Origin: JBFXAN01 sp050184225
Lineage (GTDB): Bacteria; Chloroflexota; Dehalococcoidia; CAUJGQ01
NCBI GenBank assembly: GCA_050184225.1
Contig: JBFXAN010000205.1
Span: 1-10,744 of the forward strand
Direction of reading: 5' to 3'
Length of the DNA: 10,744 nt
The position numbers were made by a program, and so were the translations under genes. How positions within the stretch are numbered: position 1 is the first letter of the stretch; every line of letters begins with the position of its first letter. This document shows, one piece after another, positions 1-6,791 of the stretch. The notes beneath the pieces were generated by a model, which saw only the letters and a program-made list of their open reading frames with translations, was not told the origin of the DNA and did not search any database.

Positions 1-1
1 C

Positions 2-553
2 GACCTGCCGTCCAGCCAGGTGACACAGGTCTTCTATCAGGGACCGTCCGCCGGGACGGGAACCTGCCTGCCGGGTGTGATCACACCGCCGGCCGGCCAC
101 GAGTGCCTGATTCTGACCTATCCGTCGAGCGGTGGCACCGGCAGGACTCAGACCTGCTTCTTTATCAACGGCCCGGTCCCGCCCTCGGGATGGATGGACG
201 CGGGTAACGCCCGTGTTGATGCCAGCGGCAATTTCTCCTTCACCGGTCAGATGCCTGTCCCGACGAATCTGACCTTTATGCGCGTGACGAACACGACGTG
301 CACCGCTGACCCGGCGAGCAATCTCGTGTGGGAAGGCCCGCTCCAGCGCCTCCAAGGCACGCCGCCCGGCGTGGACCACTGGGCAGGCGCCCTTCGGCCG
401 GTGGGGCTGGCGGTCAGTAACGGCGGCAGCGGCATCGGCCAGCTGACCCGACCGGTTACCGCCAATCCGTCGTCGCAGATCGTCGCCACGCTGTTTAGCG
501 TCGGCATCATCAATTCGGGGGCGACCTTCCAGGTCTGCCTGCGCGCTCCGTAG
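2..553 (+). CDS. Hypothetical, probably exported protein (5' partial)
   Basis: The frame is open from the left edge to a TAG at 551-553, giving 183 visible residues. A GTG at 20 could be read as a start, but no ribosome binding site fits in the few upstream bases, so I treat the gene as cut at its 5' end. I do not recognise a family. The visible part is rich in Gly, Pro, Thr and Ser, has few charged residues and carries five cysteines (in GTC, HEC, QTC, TTC and QVC contexts). That composition is typical of a secreted, disulfide-bonded beta-rich domain. No membrane segment is visible, and any signal peptide would lie outside the window. It is followed by a strong hairpin, so it is probably the last gene of its transcript. 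The call that it is coding is fairly safe; export is inference. Confidence 0.6.
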   Translation, partial: DLPSSQVTQVFYQGPSAGTGTCLPGVITPPAGHECLILTYPSSGGTGRTQTCFFINGPVPPSGWMDAGNARVDASGNFSFTGQMPVPTNLTFMRVTNTTCTADPASNLVWEGPLQRLQGTPPGVDHWAGALRPVGLAVSNGGSGIGQLTRPVTANPSSQIVATLFSVGIINSGATFQVCLRAP

Positions 554-576
554 CAACGGAGGTTCACCAACGTGGC

Positions 577-614
577 CGAAGGCGCCAAGAGCAACGTGAG
601 CCTTGGCGCCTTCG
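577..614 (+). terminator. Strong 13-bp hairpin after the first gene
   Basis: The arms at 577-589 and 602-614 (core GAAGGCGCCAAG / CTTGGCGCCTTC) pair perfectly over 13 bp around a 12-nt loop. It sits 23 bp after the stop of the first gene and before crcB, the usual place for an intrinsic terminator. There is no run of T after it, so it may end transcription inefficiently, need Rho, or serve to stabilise the mRNA 3' end. Confidence 0.5.
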
Positions 615-668
615 TGCCGTAACGGTAATTCCGGTGCGGTCAGGACACTGTGACGTAGGTTGCCGGCT

Positions 669-1043
669 GTGCGGCTGATGCTGGTCTTGCTTGGCGGAGC
701 ACTTGGTTCAGGCGCCCGCTACCTGGTCAGTGTCTGGCTGTTGGAGCGATTCGGCGGTGGGTTTCCGTGGGGAACCCTCACGGTAAATGTCATCGGCTCA
801 TTTCTCATCGGTGTGATCGCAACCCTTGCGGATGAGCGGGCCGTCATCGGTCCATCAGCCCGCGTTTTCCTCATCGTTGGCGTCTTGGGGGGATTTACCA
901 CCTTTTCGAGCTTCTCGCTCGAAACCCTTCGGTTGCTGGAAGACCGCGGCGCTGGTGTAGCAGTGCTGAATGTGATCGGCAACGGCACCTTGAGCCTCGG
1001 TGCAGCGGGGTTCGGCATTGTTGCCGCACGCAGCTTCGATTAG
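669..1043 (+). CDS. crcB: CrcB/FluC fluoride ion channel
   Basis: Small inner-membrane channel that exports fluoride, working in the family as a dual-topology dimer. With the chosen start it has 124 residues, the normal length. Four hydrophobic segments are visible. Family motifs are all present: GGALGSGARY at 9-18, a GTLTVNVIGSF segment at about 35-45 with the pore Asn at about 40, and GFTTFSSFSLE at about 75-85. The last contains the TTFS turn linked to the central sodium site and the two Phe-box residues (about 79 and 82). Start: GTG at 669 has a weak AGG nine bases upstream. TTG at 660 and ATG at 678 are alternatives; TTG 660 has the AGG directly against it. I could not recognise a fluoride riboswitch upstream. 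It is a single-gene (long-type) CrcB with no second crcB copy visible. Confidence 0.93.
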   Translation: MRLMLVLLGGALGSGARYLVSVWLLERFGGGFPWGTLTVNVIGSFLIGVIATLADERAVIGPSARVFLIVGVLGGFTTFSSFSLETLRLLEDRGAGVAVLNVIGNGTLSLGAAGFGIVAARSFD

Positions 1044-1146
1044 CCAGAGGTACTGTCGAACCGAGCCGCGAAGCACTGGCGGCGTGCCTGCTCGCCTCAT
1101 TCGCCAACCTGCTACGCTGTGCGAAGAGTACTCCCGAGGTTTGGCC

Positions 1147-1986
1147 ATGAGCGTGATGTCGGAGATCGCGCAGGAAGTGTTGCAGGCGATGGAGGGCGGC
1201 GCGCCCGTCGTCACGGCGACGGTGGTGCAGAGCGCGCTCGATGGAATCCAGGCCGGCGACAAGTTGCTGGTCCGTGCCGATGGCAGCATGCTCGGCGGGA
1301 TGGGCGGCGGCCAGATCGAGCGGGCCGTGGTGCAGCACTGCGTCGACGCGATCCCTCGTCACGCGGTGGAAACGATCCGATTGACGGCGGCTGGTGCGAT
1401 CGTTGGTGACCGGCATCAGGCTGTCGCCCTTGAAGTGATGATCGAGGTCATCGAAGCGCCGGTCCGGCTCGTCGTCGTCGGCGGCGGCCACATCGGCCGC
1501 TCCCTCATCCGCATGGGCGCAGAAGTAGGGTTTTCCTGCACGGTGATCGACGACCGACCAGACTATGCCAACCGCGAGCGATTTCCCGAGGCTGATCACG
1601 TCATCTGCGCCGACTTCGAACCGGCGCTGGCCGAACTTCCGGTGGACCACAACACCTATATCGTCCTCGTCACACGCGGCCATAAGCAGGACGAGACGAG
1701 CCTTCGTTGCTTGGTGGAGCGTCCGGCCGCGTATCTCGGTATGATCGGATCAAAGCGGCGCACCGGCGCTGTCATTCAGCATCTTCAAGACGACGGCTTC
1801 GACCTGGATGCGCTGGCGCGGGTGCGAACCCCGATCGGCCTGGACATCGGTGCCGAGACGCCGGAGGAGATCGCGGTCAGCATTCTGGCGGAGATCATCA
1901 TGACCCGCCGCGGCGGCAGCGGCCGCTCCATGTATTACCGTCGCGGCATGCGGTCCCTTACTGAGATGGCGACAGACGCGCCGTAG
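1147..1986 (+). CDS. XdhC/CoxI family protein (molybdenum hydroxylase maturation factor-like)
   Basis: 279 residues. The family helps insert sulfurated molybdenum cofactor into xanthine dehydrogenase or CO dehydrogenase-type enzymes. An N-terminal XdhC_CoxI domain (about 8-75) has the LVRADGSMLGGMGGGQIE stretch at 41-58. A Rossmann-like XdhC_C domain follows: VVVGGGHIGRSL at 109-120, acidic strand end TVIDDRPDYANRERFP, then IVLVTRGHKQDE, LGMIGSKRR at 197-205 and TPIGLDIGAETPEEIAVSI at 228-246, all typical. ATG 1147 was chosen because GAGG lies seven bases upstream; the frame is open further upstream but without a ribosome site. Odd: family members usually have SGGCVE in the first domain and a CGG before the linker; here these are GGGQIE and GDRHQ, so the conserved cysteines are missing. 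No molybdenum hydroxylase subunit gene is in the window. The next gene follows after 17 bp. Confidence 0.9.
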   Translation: MSVMSEIAQEVLQAMEGGAPVVTATVVQSALDGIQAGDKLLVRADGSMLGGMGGGQIERAVVQHCVDAIPRHAVETIRLTAAGAIVGDRHQAVALEVMIEVIEAPVRLVVVGGGHIGRSLIRMGAEVGFSCTVIDDRPDYANRERFPEADHVICADFEPALAELPVDHNTYIVLVTRGHKQDETSLRCLVERPAAYLGMIGSKRRTGAVIQHLQDDGFDLDALARVRTPIGLDIGAETPEEIAVSILAEIIMTRRGGSGRSMYYRRGMRSLTEMATDAP

Positions 1987-2003
1987 CGTTCGAAGCCGGA
2001 ACG

Positions 2004-2255
2004 ATGCACGACCGCCACCCGATCGACCAGCGGCACGCCCTCGACGATGATCCGTTTTCGTATCAAGTCACCAAGGAGGAGAAGGTCTTCATCGCCTGGC
2101 GGGGACGCCGAATCATGACCCTCCGTGGCGCCGAAGCCCGCCGCTTCCTCGACCGGATCACGCCGCTCGATCGCAAGCACGCACAACTCCTGATGGCACG
2201 CATCACCGGCAACTTCAAACGCGGCAACGAACGCCCTACTCGTCGAGGTACTTGA
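2004..2255 (+). CDS. Small conserved-looking hypothetical protein
   Basis: 83 residues, starting with ATG 17 bp after the stop of the XdhC-like gene, so probably translated from the same mRNA. The ribosome site is weak (GGA close to the start), which fits translational coupling. The middle reads as a compact fold: FSYQVTKEEKVFIAWRGRRIMTL looks like a beta hairpin, followed by an Ala/Leu-rich helical half that ends in AQLLMARITGNFKRGNE. The GNFKRGNE ending and the VTK-KVFI-W-GR pattern look like a small family of unknown function that I believe I have seen in GC-rich bacteria, but this was not checked. It is basic, with no membrane segment and no cysteine. Its last 20 bp overlap the 3' end of the opposing dioxygenase gene. 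Real gene likely; function unknown. Confidence 0.65.
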   Translation: MHDRHPIDQRHALDDDPFSYQVTKEEKVFIAWRGRRIMTLRGAEARRFLDRITPLDRKHAQLLMARITGNFKRGNERPTRRGT

Positions 2256-3009
2256 GTGGGTGGCGTCCGTCGACGTAGCCGATGAACGGCGGGGCGATGT
2301 TGTAGCCGAGCAACTCCTGGAGGCGCTCGGGCAAGGTGCGTATCGTGCTCTTTGGCACAGCGATGACGTGGTTCTCCTGCTGCCGCAGCCAGCCGACGAC
2401 ATACTCCAGGATCACACCGAGGCGGGGACGGTCCGTGGTGTTGGCGCCACCGCCGTGGAAGACGCTGCCCAGGAAGAACATCACGGAGCCGGCGGGCATC
2501 ACCGCCCGCGTCGCCGGCATTCCGGCGTCCGGGCGCCGGTCGACCCAGCGATGACTACCGGGTATCACATGAGTTGCACCGTTGGCCTCGGTGAAGTCGT
2601 CCAGCGCCCACATGGTGTTGACGACCAACTCATCGTGGGGCAGCCGAATCGGGTAGATGCCGTCGTCGCGGTGGAGGCTTTGCGCCTTCTCGCCCGGCCC
2701 GATCTCGATGCCAACCGGCGCGCTCAGCTGATAGTTCACCAACACCTGATCGAGCACGCCCAGTACGAGCGGATGGATCGCCGGCTGGTCGAACGCACGG
2801 GTCTTCGCGAACAGCGCATATATCCGGCGCGTCGAAAACCCTTCGAAGTTGTTGCGGCCGGTCGGGGTCGATTCGAGGATGCGCGTCAGTTCATCTCGCT
2901 TCGCCCGCGTTTCCTCCGGGTTGAGTATCCCCTCGACGATCGCATACCCGTCTGCTTCGAGTGCGCCGACGACGTCATCGATACCCGCGGTCGCTGCCAG
3001 GCTGACCAT
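2236..3009 (-). CDS. Phytanoyl-CoA dioxygenase (PhyH) family Fe(II)/2-oxoglutarate oxygenase
   Basis: 257 residues; a cytoplasmic non-heme iron enzyme of the family that hydroxylates acyl-CoAs or small metabolites using 2-oxoglutarate and oxygen. The double-stranded beta-helix signature is visible: LHRDDGIYP at about 112-120 supplies the first His (113) and Asp (115) of the iron triad, and VFHGGGANTTDRPR at about 183-196 supplies the distal His (185) and the Arg that binds 2-oxoglutarate (194 or 196). NTMWALDDFTEANGATHVIPGSHRW lies between and is typical. The N-terminal GYAIVEGILNPEETRAKRDEL segment is also characteristic. ATG at 3009 is chosen because GGGAGG lies about seven bases upstream; longer starts lack this. 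The substrate cannot be told. It is transcribed toward the XdhC block and overlaps the small gene by 20 bp. Confidence 0.9.
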   Translation of the reverse strand: MVSLAATAGIDDVVGALEADGYAIVEGILNPEETRAKRDELTRILESTPTGRNNFEGFSTRRIYALFAKTRAFDQPAIHPLVLGVLDQVLVNYQLSAPVGIEIGPGEKAQSLHRDDGIYPIRLPHDELVVNTMWALDDFTEANGATHVIPGSHRWVDRRPDAGMPATRAVMPAGSVMFFLGSVFHGGGANTTDRPRLGVILEYVVGWLRQQENHVIAVPKSTIRTLPERLQELLGYNIAPPFIGYVDGRHPLKYLDE

Positions 3010-3080
3010 GGCCACCCTCCCTGATCCCATCCGACCGGCCTGCATCTTTGCGTCGATGCGCGTGGCCGATCCGTGCTGCG

Positions 3081-3089
3081 ATTCTACCA
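3081..3089 (-). promoter_or_regulatory. Possible extended -10 promoter for the dioxygenase gene
   Basis: On the minus strand the sequence TGGTAGAAT fits the extended -10 pattern TGnTATAAT (hexamer TAGAAT, 5 of 6). No good -35 hexamer lies 16-18 bp upstream, as is allowed for extended -10 promoters. It would start transcription about 65 bases before the dioxygenase ATG, in the intergenic region shared with the divergent Uma2 gene. Confidence 0.3.
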
Positions 3090-3136
3090 AGCGTTGCACG
3101 CTACACTACCATCACGCACCGACTCGAGGAGCTGCC

Positions 3137-3763
3137 ATGGCCGCGACCGTCACTCCACACGTTCCCCTGGAATCCGGGGACCGGCTGACACGGGCCGAGT
3201 TCCACCGGCGATACTGTGCCCGGCCGGATATCAAGCGGGCCGAACTGGTCGAGGGAGTCGTCTACGTGGCATCACCCACCCGCTTTGGCGTGCACGGCAA
3301 GCAGCACGGAGCGATGACCGGACTGCTCTTCGCGTACGTGGCACGGACTCCGGGCGTGCAGATGGCGAACAACGCGACCGTCTTTCTGGATACTGATAAT
3401 GAGCTTCAGCCGGATGTTTGCTTGTTCCGAGGGGTGGCGCCACCGGGCGGTGCGCGGGTGACCGAGGAGGGCTATATCGAGGGAGCGCCGCAACTCGTCG
3501 TCGAAATCGCCGCGAGCAGCGCGTCCTATGACATGCATGACAAGCTGCGCGCCTATCGCCGTGCCGGTGTGCCGGAGTATGTGGTCTGGCAGGTGTTGGA
3601 ACACGAGATCATCTGGTTCCGGCTGCACGAAGGGGAGTATGTCCGCGTGCAACCGGACGCGAGGGGCGTGATCGAGAGCACCACCTTTCCCGGACTACGG
3701 CTGGCCATGTCGGCGATGCTGGCCGGCGACTTTGCCGCGGTGCTGGCAGCGCTCGACGATTGA
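3137..3763 (+). CDS. Uma2 family (DUF820) restriction endonuclease-fold protein
   Basis: 208 residues. Uma2/DUF820 proteins have a PD-(D/E)XK nuclease fold and occur in many copies in Cyanobacteria, Chloroflexota and Actinobacteria; their true role is unclear. The family pattern is complete: RAELVEGVVYV at 34-44 with Glu36 in the first motif, ELQPDVCLF at 89-97 (Asp93), PQLVVEIAASSASYDMHDKLRAYRRAGVPEYVVW at 118-151 with Glu123 and Lys136 as the probable remaining metal and catalytic residues, then a short C-terminal sheet. ATG 3137 is preceded by GAGGAG with a five-base spacer, which settles the start; the upstream open frame is not used. It stands alone between the divergent dioxygenase gene and the convergent epimerase gene, with only 22 bp to the latter's stop. 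Confidence 0.92.
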   Translation: MAATVTPHVPLESGDRLTRAEFHRRYCARPDIKRAELVEGVVYVASPTRFGVHGKQHGAMTGLLFAYVARTPGVQMANNATVFLDTDNELQPDVCLFRGVAPPGGARVTEEGYIEGAPQLVVEIAASSASYDMHDKLRAYRRAGVPEYVVWQVLEHEIIWFRLHEGEYVRVQPDARGVIESTTFPGLRLAMSAMLAGDFAAVLAALDD

Positions 3764-3785
3764 ACGCCACGGTTTTGTTCAGCGG

Positions 3786-4802
3786 TCAGCGGCGCGCACT
3801 CCATACGTCCAGCAGTTCGGCTTCCCGTTCTGGTTTCATGCCGGCGCCGCTGACGCCGGTGATGGTGCCAGATTCCTGCCCAGCCTCTCGGGTGCGGTCC
3901 CAATCAAGTGTGTCTCGTACCGTGTCAGCTAGCGGGCGGAAGGTGAGGCCGTCGCCGATCGCCTTCTCGGAACTTGCGCGGAGGAATCCGGCCATCTCCT
4001 CGCGGTCTTCCGGAATCCAGAGGGGCAATTCCATCCACGGTCCGGCCTCGTGTTGTGTGAGAAATACGTCGGGCATCCAGACAAAGCGCGCGTCGCTGCC
4101 CGACACTTCCTTGCAGGTTTGGAGCAGGCCGCCCATTGTCGTGATGTCATGGCGACCGGTGGCGTTGTAGATGCCGGCGCTGCCGGACTCCGCCATGCGG
4201 ATGCACCATCCGGCAAGATCGCGAGCATCGATGAACTGAACGAAGCGTTCCGGGCGACCCGGTGCAAGGACATCACCACCCCGCGCGACGCGGCGTGGCC
4301 AGTAGGTGAAGCGGTCGGTGGGATCGTGCGGCCCGACGATCAATCCGGCCCGAATCGATAGAACCCGTCCCGGCATCGCCTGTTCAGCCGCCTGCTCAGA
4401 GAGCGCCTTGAGGGCGCCGTAGTGCTGTTGCACATCCTCGTTCGCGGGGTCCTCGATTGTGGCGAGCGATGCCGATTCATCAAAGCCTGGGGAGCGGGTA
4501 TCAGCATAGACCGACAAGCTGGAAATGAACGTATAGTGACCCACGTTCCCCGCCAGCAGTTCGACGGACGCGCGTACAAGCCGCGGAACGTAGCCGCTTG
4601 GGTCGATGACCGCGTCCCAGCGACGGCCTTCGAGGGCGGTAAGGTTCCCGTCACGGTCGCCCCGGAGCTTCTCCACCCGGGGAAACAGGTCGGGATGATG
4701 GTGCCCTCGATTGAACAGCGTAACCTCGTGACCACGCGCCAGTGCTGCATCGACCACATGCCGTCCGAGGAATACTGTCCCGCCGAGGATCAGGATTTTC
4801 AT
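3786..4802 (-). CDS. NAD(P)-dependent epimerase/dehydratase family protein (extended/atypical SDR)
   Basis: 338 residues. A Rossmann N-terminus MKILILGGTVFLGRHVV carries the GGxxFxG variant of the dinucleotide motif (Gly7, Gly8, Gly13). NRGHHHPDLFP after the second strand resembles atypical SDRs related to CSP41 and isoflavone reductase-like proteins. VGHYTFISSLSVYAD at about 87-101 provides the catalytic Ser, and YGALK at 128-132 the Tyr and Lys of the active site. RAGLIVGPHDPTDRFTYW and FVQFIDARDLA are typical of the substrate half. The family interconverts or reduces sugar nucleotides or similar substrates; which one cannot be read here. ATG 4802 has GGAG about ten bases upstream; the longer open frame is unsupported. 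It is the last gene of the minus-strand block, separated from the DUF2171 gene by a hairpin and 149 bp, so it may have its own promoter. Confidence 0.88.
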   Translation of the reverse strand: MKILILGGTVFLGRHVVDAALARGHEVTLFNRGHHHPDLFPRVEKLRGDRDGNLTALEGRRWDAVIDPSGYVPRLVRASVELLAGNVGHYTFISSLSVYADTRSPGFDESASLATIEDPANEDVQQHYGALKALSEQAAEQAMPGRVLSIRAGLIVGPHDPTDRFTYWPRRVARGGDVLAPGRPERFVQFIDARDLAGWCIRMAESGSAGIYNATGRHDITTMGGLLQTCKEVSGSDARFVWMPDVFLTQHEAGPWMELPLWIPEDREEMAGFLRASSEKAIGDGLTFRPLADTVRDTLDWDRTREAGQESGTITGVSGAGMKPEREAELLDVWSARR

Positions 4803-4901
4803 CGCTGTTACTCTCCATAGGCCCTGCTCGATAGAGATACGATAGCAGCCGCCGCTCACCGTGAAATTGTGCGGCCCGCAAAACGGGGCCACACACACAG
4901 A

Positions 4902-4926
4902 GAGAGCGGGTAGTGAACCCGCTCTC
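4902..4926 (-). terminator. Hairpin terminator after the DUF2171 gene
   Basis: GAGAGCGGGT (4902-4911) and ACCCGCTCTC (4917-4926) form a perfect 10-bp stem with a 5-nt loop, 25 bp past the DUF2171 stop on the minus strand. A CT/GT-rich tract (TCTGTGTGTGTGG) follows it in the minus direction instead of a clean T run. A second short GGCCC/GGGCC hairpin with a loop containing TTTT lies at 4873-4890. Together they probably end the DUF2171 transcript before the epimerase gene. Confidence 0.55.
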
Positions 4927-4951
4927 ACTGCGTACCCGATCGACCCAGCGT

Positions 4952-5191
4952 CTATCGCGCGCTCATGGGCGGATTCGCCGACCACTCCTGCATCGCCTGC
5001 TGTCCGGGTCGGTCGACATGAACTTTATCATCGACACGTTCGACCCAACTGGCAGGGATCCAGTGGTGCTGTCCACTCTTGTCTTTGGTCAACTTGATGC
5101 TGTCGCCTTCGAGCCGGTCCACGGTGCCGAACTGCTTGTCGTTCGAGCAGACCACCTGCATATGCTCACGAATCTGGGTGCTGTTCACCAT
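4952..5191 (-). CDS. DUF2171 family protein
   Basis: 79 residues. The protein follows the DUF2171 pattern closely: VNSTQIREHMQVVCSND (residues 2-18), then FGTVDRLEGDSIKLTKD, then QHHWIPASWVERVDDKVHVDRP and a closing helix AMQEW. The fold is a small PRC-barrel-like beta barrel. Its biochemical role is unknown; family members are often linked to stress-related gene sets, which is general knowledge and not shown here. ATG 5191 is preceded by GGAGG with a six-base spacer, so the longer open frame (13 extra residues) is not used. It lies 137 bp downstream of the LOG gene on the same strand, with a weak hairpin between them, and is followed by a good hairpin. It may be its own transcription unit. 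Confidence 0.88.
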   Translation of the reverse strand: MVNSTQIREHMQVVCSNDKQFGTVDRLEGDSIKLTKDKSGQHHWIPASWVERVDDKVHVDRPGQQAMQEWSANPPMSAR

Positions 5192-5304
5192 GCTCGTCCT
5201 CCAGTCCCCTGATCGATGTCTGTGGGACAATCAGATCGTATGCGAGCAATCGAAGCTTCGCGTACCTCGATCGGCCAATGTGCAGCGCTATGGTTGAGGG
5301 ACGC

Positions 5305-5330
5305 GACCATGGGCATCGAAGATCATGGTC
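5305..5330 (-). terminator. Weak hairpin overlapping the LOG stop codon
   Basis: On the minus strand GACCATG and CATGGTC (plus-strand 5324-5330 and 5305-5311) can form a 7-bp stem with a 12-nt loop, beginning inside the stop codon of the LOG gene. There is no T tract. The rest of the 137-bp gap to the DUF2171 gene holds a 10-bp palindrome CGAAGCTTCG at 5251-5260 and no convincing promoter. Confidence 0.22.
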
Positions 5331-5919
5331 AAACGTCCGGTAGGTCAAGCCACTTGGGCACGCGCGCCGGTTGGTATTCAGCGAATCGGTCGAGCAGGAT
5401 CTCTGGTTCAGGTTCGGCGTGGATGGCGGCACGATACTCCGGGCGGAGAAACCGCTGTTCGACCATGTGATCGAAAAACCTGAGCAGCGGCGCGAAGAAC
5501 TCTTCGACGTTGAGCACACCACAGGGCTTCTGATGCAGGCCAAGCTGGACCCACGTGAGCATCTCGCAGAACTCCTCCAACGTTCCCATGCCACCGGGCA
5601 AGGCGATGAAGCCATCCGCGAGCTCAGCCATCAGTGCTTTGCGCTCGTGCATCGTTTCGACGACGCGCAGGTCGGAGAGACCAGTATGCGCGATCTCCCA
5701 CTCCTGCAACGAACGCGGAATAACTCCGATGACTTCGCCGTCGAAGCCAAGCATCGAGTCGGCAAGGACGCCCATCAGTCCGACGTGGGCGCCGCCATAC
5801 ACGAGCCCGATGCCATTGCCGGCCAGCGTCCCGGCCAGCCGAACCGTCGCTTCCAGGTACGCGGGTTTGAGGCCGGGGCTCGAGCCACAGAAGACGCAGA
5901 TCCGTCGAAGTTCAACCAT
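5329..5919 (-). CDS. LOG family / TIGR00730 Rossmann-fold nucleotide phosphoribohydrolase-like protein
   Basis: 196 residues. RICVFCGSSPG at 6-16 and GLVYGGAHVGLMG at 38-50 are the nucleotide-binding segments. MHERKALM at 90-97 gives the catalytic Arg/Lys region. The signature PGGMGTLEE at 108-116 is intact. Family members cleave the N-glycosidic bond of nucleoside 5'-monophosphates (AMP, or cytokinin nucleotides in the plant and actinobacterial LOG enzymes); a cytokinin role in this organism is not implied. The fold is cytoplasmic and usually dimeric. ATG 5919 has AGG about nine bases upstream and lies 18 bp after the thioesterase stop, so the two genes are very probably co-transcribed. Length and motifs are normal, with nothing missing. 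Confidence 0.92.
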   Translation of the reverse strand: MVELRRICVFCGSSPGLKPAYLEATVRLAGTLAGNGIGLVYGGAHVGLMGVLADSMLGFDGEVIGVIPRSLQEWEIAHTGLSDLRVVETMHERKALMAELADGFIALPGGMGTLEEFCEMLTWVQLGLHQKPCGVLNVEEFFAPLLRFFDHMVEQRFLRPEYRAAIHAEPEPEILLDRFAEYQPARVPKWLDLPDV

Positions 5920-5937
5920 GGCCGACCTGGAACGTCG

Positions 5938-6723
5938 CTAGCGCATCTGGTTGGCGAGTACCGCCTGAGCGGCCCGCCCGATCGAACCCTCGCGGTCATA
6001 GAGCACCGCGCTGGAGACGCCGATACCGTCTGGTTCGATGCCGCGCTCGACCTGCAGGCAGATCCACTCACCGACAGGGGGTCGATGGAGATAGATCGTG
6101 CTGTCCGTGTTGATGAAACCCAGGCCACCGGGGAGGGCGCCCATGCTCCCGACCGCGTTGACGAAGTCACACGTGGAGGCCAGCCGAACGAGCGGCGACA
6201 TCACTTCACCTTCGACGAGTTCCGGAACACGGATCCATGCGGTCGATGGTCCCGTCTCGGTTTGCGGCAGTCGCCGAATCTCGGAGGCCGTATGGAAGCC
6301 CTGGCGTCGGGGCATGTCATCGCCACGGAGCAGCGGCCCACGGTCGCCCTCTCCCGGGTCTCCGGGTGGATGTAAGGTGCCCGCCGATCGAGATTGGGGC
6401 TGCTCGCTGATGCGAAGCAGCAGCCCGCTCGCACGGCTCACCTCGACGCCATCCGCGGCAATGACGGCATCGACGATATGGATACGCTTGCCCTCACGCA
6501 CTGATCGAGCGGTGACCGTGAGCGGTTTCATCGGGACGGGACGGAACAGATCGACGGTGAGACGGACCACGCGCATTTCGTCCGTTGCCACCAGGTTCTC
6601 GATCGCGCGGGCGAGCAGGCCGGCCGGCGGACCACCGTGCTGCAATTCGTCGGCCCAGGGGCTGCCCGCCCGCCTCGTCGGCACAAAGTACTCCCCGTCA
6701 CGCTCAAACACCGCGTCCGTCAT
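5938..6723 (-). CDS. TesB-like acyl-CoA thioesterase family protein (double hotdog)
   Basis: 261 residues. The length and layout fit a double-hotdog thioesterase (4HBT_3/TesB-like) that would hydrolyse acyl-CoA to free acid and CoA in the cytoplasm. First hotdog, about 1-108: LQHGGPPAGLLARAIE at 28-42 is the conserved helix start, followed by RLTVDLFRPVPMKPLTV and a basic strand REGKRIHIVDAVI. A Pro/Gly-rich linker (about 109-145) leads to the second hotdog, with TCDFVNAVGS at 184-193 (Asp186 a candidate catalytic residue), FINTDSTIYLHRPPVGEWICLQ and a GIGVSSAVLYDREGSIGRAAQAVL ending typical of the family. ATG 6723 has AAGGG about nine bases upstream; the longer frame (54 residues more) lacks this. 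It is 68 bp downstream of the NHLRC2-like gene and 18 bp upstream of the LOG gene. Substrate chain length cannot be told. Confidence 0.85.
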   Translation of the reverse strand: MTDAVFERDGEYFVPTRRAGSPWADELQHGGPPAGLLARAIENLVATDEMRVVRLTVDLFRPVPMKPLTVTARSVREGKRIHIVDAVIAADGVEVSRASGLLLRISEQPQSRSAGTLHPPGDPGEGDRGPLLRGDDMPRRQGFHTASEIRRLPQTETGPSTAWIRVPELVEGEVMSPLVRLASTCDFVNAVGSMGALPGGLGFINTDSTIYLHRPPVGEWICLQVERGIEPDGIGVSSAVLYDREGSIGRAAQAVLANQMR

Positions 6724-6791
6724 CAGCACACCCTTGGTCGGTTGGATGCATCCATGGTAGACAGCACAGGCGTTAGGCGGGAGAGGGAGGA

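Noticed and set aside
603..631. TTGGCG-17-TAATTC as a promoter for crcB
   Set aside because: The -10 matches only about 2 of 6 and the -35 lies inside the hairpin arm; too weak to list.
615..668. Possible fluoride riboswitch upstream of crcB
   Set aside because: The region between the hairpin and crcB is only about 54 bp, and I could not find the conserved GGNGATGG-like start or the pseudoknot pairing; the CTGATG at 674-679 is inside the coding region.
3102..3107. TACACT as -10 of the Uma2 gene
   Set aside because: The hexamer matches 4 of 6, but no -35 hexamer lies 16-18 bp upstream and there is no extended -10 TG.
3764..3785. Terminator between the convergent Uma2 and epimerase genes
   Set aside because: Only a 5-bp TGAAC/GTTCA pairing can be drawn in this short gap; not convincing.
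5251..5260. 10-bp palindrome CGAAGCTTCG upstream of the DUF2171 gene as an operator
   Set aside because: It does not extend beyond 10 bp, sits by no recognisable promoter, and such palindromes occur by chance.
5371..6375. Plus-strand open frame of 334 codons opposite LOG and thioesterase
   Set aside because: Both minus-strand genes have complete family motifs and ribosome sites; this frame has neither.
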